This document shows positions 7,901-8,524 of a stretch of DNA of 8,524 nucleotides, piece by piece (position 1 is the stretch's first letter; the number at the start of each line of letters is the position of its first letter). The translations under genes were made by a program, and so were the position numbers. The notes under the pieces are model-generated. The model saw nothing but the letters and a program-made list of their open reading frames with translations. It made no database searches and was not told where the DNA came from. This DNA comes from an uncultured Collinsella sp. GTDB taxonomy: Bacteria > Actinomycetota > Coriobacteriia > Coriobacteriales > Coriobacteriaceae. The stretch is taken from assembly GCA_934654605.1 (NCBI GenBank), contig CAKUGH010000060.1, forward strand, positions 1 through 8,524, written 5' to 3'.

Positions 7901-8034
7901 CACAGGTCAAGCTCGGCAAACGAGGGCGCCAGCAAAACGGCACGCCCGTGGCGGGCAACCAGGTCGGCGAGCAACGCCGCCTCGGCATCGCTCAAGTCCG
8001 TACCGGTATTGGTGGTATAGATTCGAACAGGCAT
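4936..8034 (-). CDS. addB: AddB/RexB-like: helicase-nuclease subunit B
   Basis: A 1,032-residue partner of AddA. In characterised AddAB, the B subunit supplies Chi recognition through a helicase-like fold without motor activity, plus the second nuclease. The N-terminal part here has no Walker A: the place where Bacillus AddB has a P-loop reads TTNTGTDLSDA (residues 7-17). In this respect it resembles RexB. The segment AVLFADVDLDSYPLSHEEG (565-583) fits the helicase-like region that precedes the nuclease in this family. The PD-(D/E)XK nuclease is intact by motif: H755 in GNFVHDVLEH, D864 in GGRIDRVDV, D878 and K880 in VVIDYKHR, Q916 and Y920 in HTQTLIYAQA. Of the four iron-sulfur cysteines typical of AddB, C726 (TCPLCWF) and C1019 (ARCSYNHEGTF) are present, but the other two C-terminal positions (1022, 1028) read Asn and Val. 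The identification rests on the nuclease motifs and the adjacent addA. Confidence 0.93.
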   Translation of the reverse strand: MPVRIYTTNTGTDLSDAEAALLADLVARHGRAVLLAPSFAELDLCRHDAAVAGTSLGVDYKTPSSWLRSLWELLSDGRSFVDNLQRQMLFSDMVARLDDADLQPLSRSQGTVRMLARMARDVLPGVAGTGAERCCGDVCQPDPKSDAEARVFELLSAYASGLDRRGMVEPCEAADLMGEVLADNLPACARAVCVRGVTLFTHGLLELLSAVANNGGEVVVLLAREQAAMREELAAAFDARGVLFEAAPLGEGATAPQAASKSAAQPTFVEVAGPHARAHAYVDTIDELVKMCEDAAVDGSVAASADPVRVLVVSARAPRLFGELAARLAARHIAAETTEFTAFSQSIAGRQFTALANLIERMKAADEGTASKTEWWPAPELTDWIYSPISGADAASARTFDKNMRLSRGKTTTAVKSLLQSVQGQVRGTRKAASDENWFKNVPCVVSDVFQALWRDKPVTALKAMLAVVEALPDRALGGLDGQARRQAETALLRHAIDILMNDARALDVSQAATVPVLDGVRTKVDTRSTAYDYETYEVDRAPRAQVRFASLADAAALRPDSYDAVLFADVDLDSYPLSHEEGPLATLTAELGRSGVTLEPAALLRVRFGRAMRAARGPVALARVTHDRQARECYPAAVWTELRAHAEAAGAAKVACVGEGGIVADFDPAAGEGIECKRVACEAPQHLSEAAVPYLILRRRDGEGENAPLVPRLTSASQIEAYSTCPLCWFVSYRVKPQSIDAGFGNMEKGNFVHDVLEHLHARLPQEGMERVTPENLPRAQELLHEVFDETLAEHAGKRGTEGPLVPLSAVEERQVAEILPQLEGVLAYESEALAPFVPRYLEFAFNELKVEYAGWPLGGRIDRVDVDAENRAVVIDYKHRTGVEEFKLADPTVRDEETGEAPIDDSRWLPPHTQTLIYAQAMRRALDLDTRAALYFSTKGGKPALRGAASAELLEEERGDGRIPGLKKGFPGEGGSMDFDTLLDRVETGIAERLRELEAGDVAAVDPASAQAAHARCSYNHEGTFVRRDV
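4944..4951 (-). promoter_or_regulatory. Strong Shine-Dalgarno of addA inside the end of addB
   Basis: The minus strand reads AAGGAGGG, an almost full anti-Shine-Dalgarno match, 11 nt before the addA ATG at 4932. It overlaps the last codons of addB. This supports the ATG at 4932 and tight co-expression of the two subunits. Confidence 0.8.
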
Positions 8035-8037
8035 GGT

Positions 8038-8042
8038 CCTCC
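8038..8042 (-). promoter_or_regulatory. Ribosome binding site of addB, closely spaced
   Basis: The minus strand reads GGAGG only 3 nt before the ATG at 8034, closer than the usual 5-9 nt. The next in-frame ATG is at residue 88 of the annotated protein, so the start stands. The tight spacing may lower the rate of initiation (inference). Confidence 0.6.
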
Positions 8043-8083
8043 ACTCAAACCGTTCGCAATAATCAATGCATCCATCCTACCCG

Positions 8084-8121
8084 CCCACGCGGACAGATTT
8101 GCCCCACGCCAACAGATTTCC
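8084..8121 (-). repeat. Two abutting 19-bp direct repeats upstream of addB
   Basis: The units at 8084-8102 and 8103-8121 read, on the plus strand, CCCACGCGGACAGATTTGC and CCCACGCCAACAGATTTCC. They match in 16 of 19 positions and touch without a spacer. They lie between the terminator of the upstream regulator gene and the addB start, 50-88 nt before the ATG. A 19-bp period is close to two helical turns, so proteins bound at the two units would face the same side of DNA, as in a tandem operator (inference). No confident -35/-10 pair is visible around them; TAGGAT at 8075-8080 (minus strand) is a weak -10 candidate. Confidence 0.75.
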
Positions 8122-8138
8122 TCCGTCCCCAAGGGATC

Positions 8139-8162
8139 AAAAAACCGCCCCCGAAGGGACGG
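8139..8162 (-). terminator. Intrinsic terminator of the YerC-like gene
   Basis: On the minus strand, CCGTCCC (8162-8156), loop TTCG (8155-8152) and GGGGCGG (8151-8145) form a 7-bp stem with one G-U pair, capped by a very stable UUCG tetraloop. Six T residues follow (8144-8139). It begins about 30 nt after the stop codon of the 99-residue gene. It separates that gene from the addBA operon. Confidence 0.92.
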
Positions 8163-8191
8163 CTCTGTGCAATTCGTTTTTTGCCGTTGGC

Positions 8192-8491
8192 TTACTCGCC
8201 ATCCTCCAGCTTGATGAGGATCTTGCGATAGCCGCCGTACTCGCCATTAAGCGCCTTGGAAACACGGCTCACCGTGGTGGACGAAGCGCCGGTACGGGCT
8301 TGAACCTCAACATAGGGCTCGCCCTCATCCAGATAACGCGCGACCTGCAGGCGCTGAGAAAGATCGCAGATCTCGCGCGGCGTGCAGATATCGGTCAAGA
8401 ACGCTTGGATATCCTTCTCGTCATCCAAGAGACTAAATGCGTGGACTAGCTGCTTGACATCAGGCTTGTCAAACATGTTCTCGATATTCAT
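8192..8491 (-). CDS. YerC/YecD family TrpR-like DNA-binding protein
   Basis: A 99-residue protein that I recognise as the YerC/YecD branch of the Trp repressor superfamily: small, all-helical, usually about 95-105 residues. The diagnostic stretch is TPREICDLSQRLQVARYL (37-54), followed by the helix-turn-helix at about 58-80 with PYVEVQARTGASSTTVSRVS, then GGYRKIL (86-92). The second helix (ASSTTVSRVSKAL) would be the DNA-recognition helix. It should act in the cytoplasm as a transcriptional regulator; its target and any ligand are not evident, and tryptophan binding should not be assumed. It ends in TAA and is followed by its own terminator. Whether it controls the downstream addBA operon is unknown; adjacency and the tandem repeats in front of addB make this a testable idea. 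The start at 8491 has a GGTGATC ribosome binding match directly upstream. The promoter lies outside the window or in the last 33 bp. Confidence 0.93.
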   Translation of the reverse strand: MNIENMFDKPDVKQLVHAFSLLDDEKDIQAFLTDICTPREICDLSQRLQVARYLDEGEPYVEVQARTGASSTTVSRVSKALNGEYGGYRKILIKLEDGE

Positions 8492-8492
8492 C

Positions 8493-8499
8493 GATCACC
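8493..8499 (-). promoter_or_regulatory. Ribosome binding site of the YerC-like gene
   Basis: The minus strand reads GGTGATC, seven bases complementary to the far 3' end of 16S rRNA (extended GGAGGTGATC pairing), 1 nt before the ATG. Because this is the downstream half of the pairing register, the short gap is compatible with normal spacing. Confidence 0.5.
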
Positions 8500-8514
8500 G
8501 CCAAACCCGCCAAA
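8498..8514 (-). repeat. Two TTTGGCGG octamers with 9-bp period upstream of the YerC-like gene
   Basis: The octamer TTTGGCGG occurs at 8514-8507 and 8505-8498 on the minus strand. It is immediately upstream of, and partly overlaps, the ribosome binding site. It could be chance in a GC-rich genome or half-sites of an operator. Confidence 0.4.
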
Positions 8515-8524
8515 AGGCATCGAA

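Noticed and set aside
8035..8083. A sigma-70 promoter for addBA
   Set aside because: TAGGAT (8075-8080, minus strand) and GATTAT near 8060 resemble -10 boxes, but neither has an acceptable -35 at 16-18 bp, so I did not list a promoter.

Overview
The window looks like a chromosomal segment from a GC-rich member of the Coriobacteriia (actinobacterial gut anaerobes). Collinsella or a close relative is my best guess, based on overall protein feel and GC-rich codon use rather than on any database match. All four genes lie on the minus strand, so the window reads right to left.

Layout in transcription order: (1) 8192-8491, a small TrpR-like helix-turn-helix protein of the YerC/YecD family, followed by a textbook intrinsic terminator with a UUCG loop (8139-8162). 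(2) A 157-bp gap holding that terminator, a degenerate echo of it, and two abutting 19-bp imperfect direct repeats (8084-8121). (3) addB (4936-8034) and addA (1288-4932), separated by 3 bp and clearly one operon. They encode the two subunits of an AddAB helicase-nuclease, which resects double-strand breaks for RecA-dependent repair. (4) A 295-bp gap with two adjacent large palindromes: a perfect 37-bp inverted repeat (1080-1206) and a 20-bp imperfect hairpin (1215-1277). (5) The first 330 codons of DNA polymerase III alpha (dnaE), which runs off the left edge.

The gene content is replication and recombination housekeeping. I see no clear new defence system, prophage, CRISPR array, tRNA or rRNA. 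The points most worth a second look are the double palindrome between addA and dnaE, the tandem 19-bp repeat in front of addB, the loss of two of the four expected iron-sulfur cysteines (and of Walker A) in AddB, and a roughly 55-residue insertion in an otherwise metal-competent PHP domain of DnaE. A 1401-codon plus-strand open frame opposite addA and addB was judged to be a GC-bias shadow.
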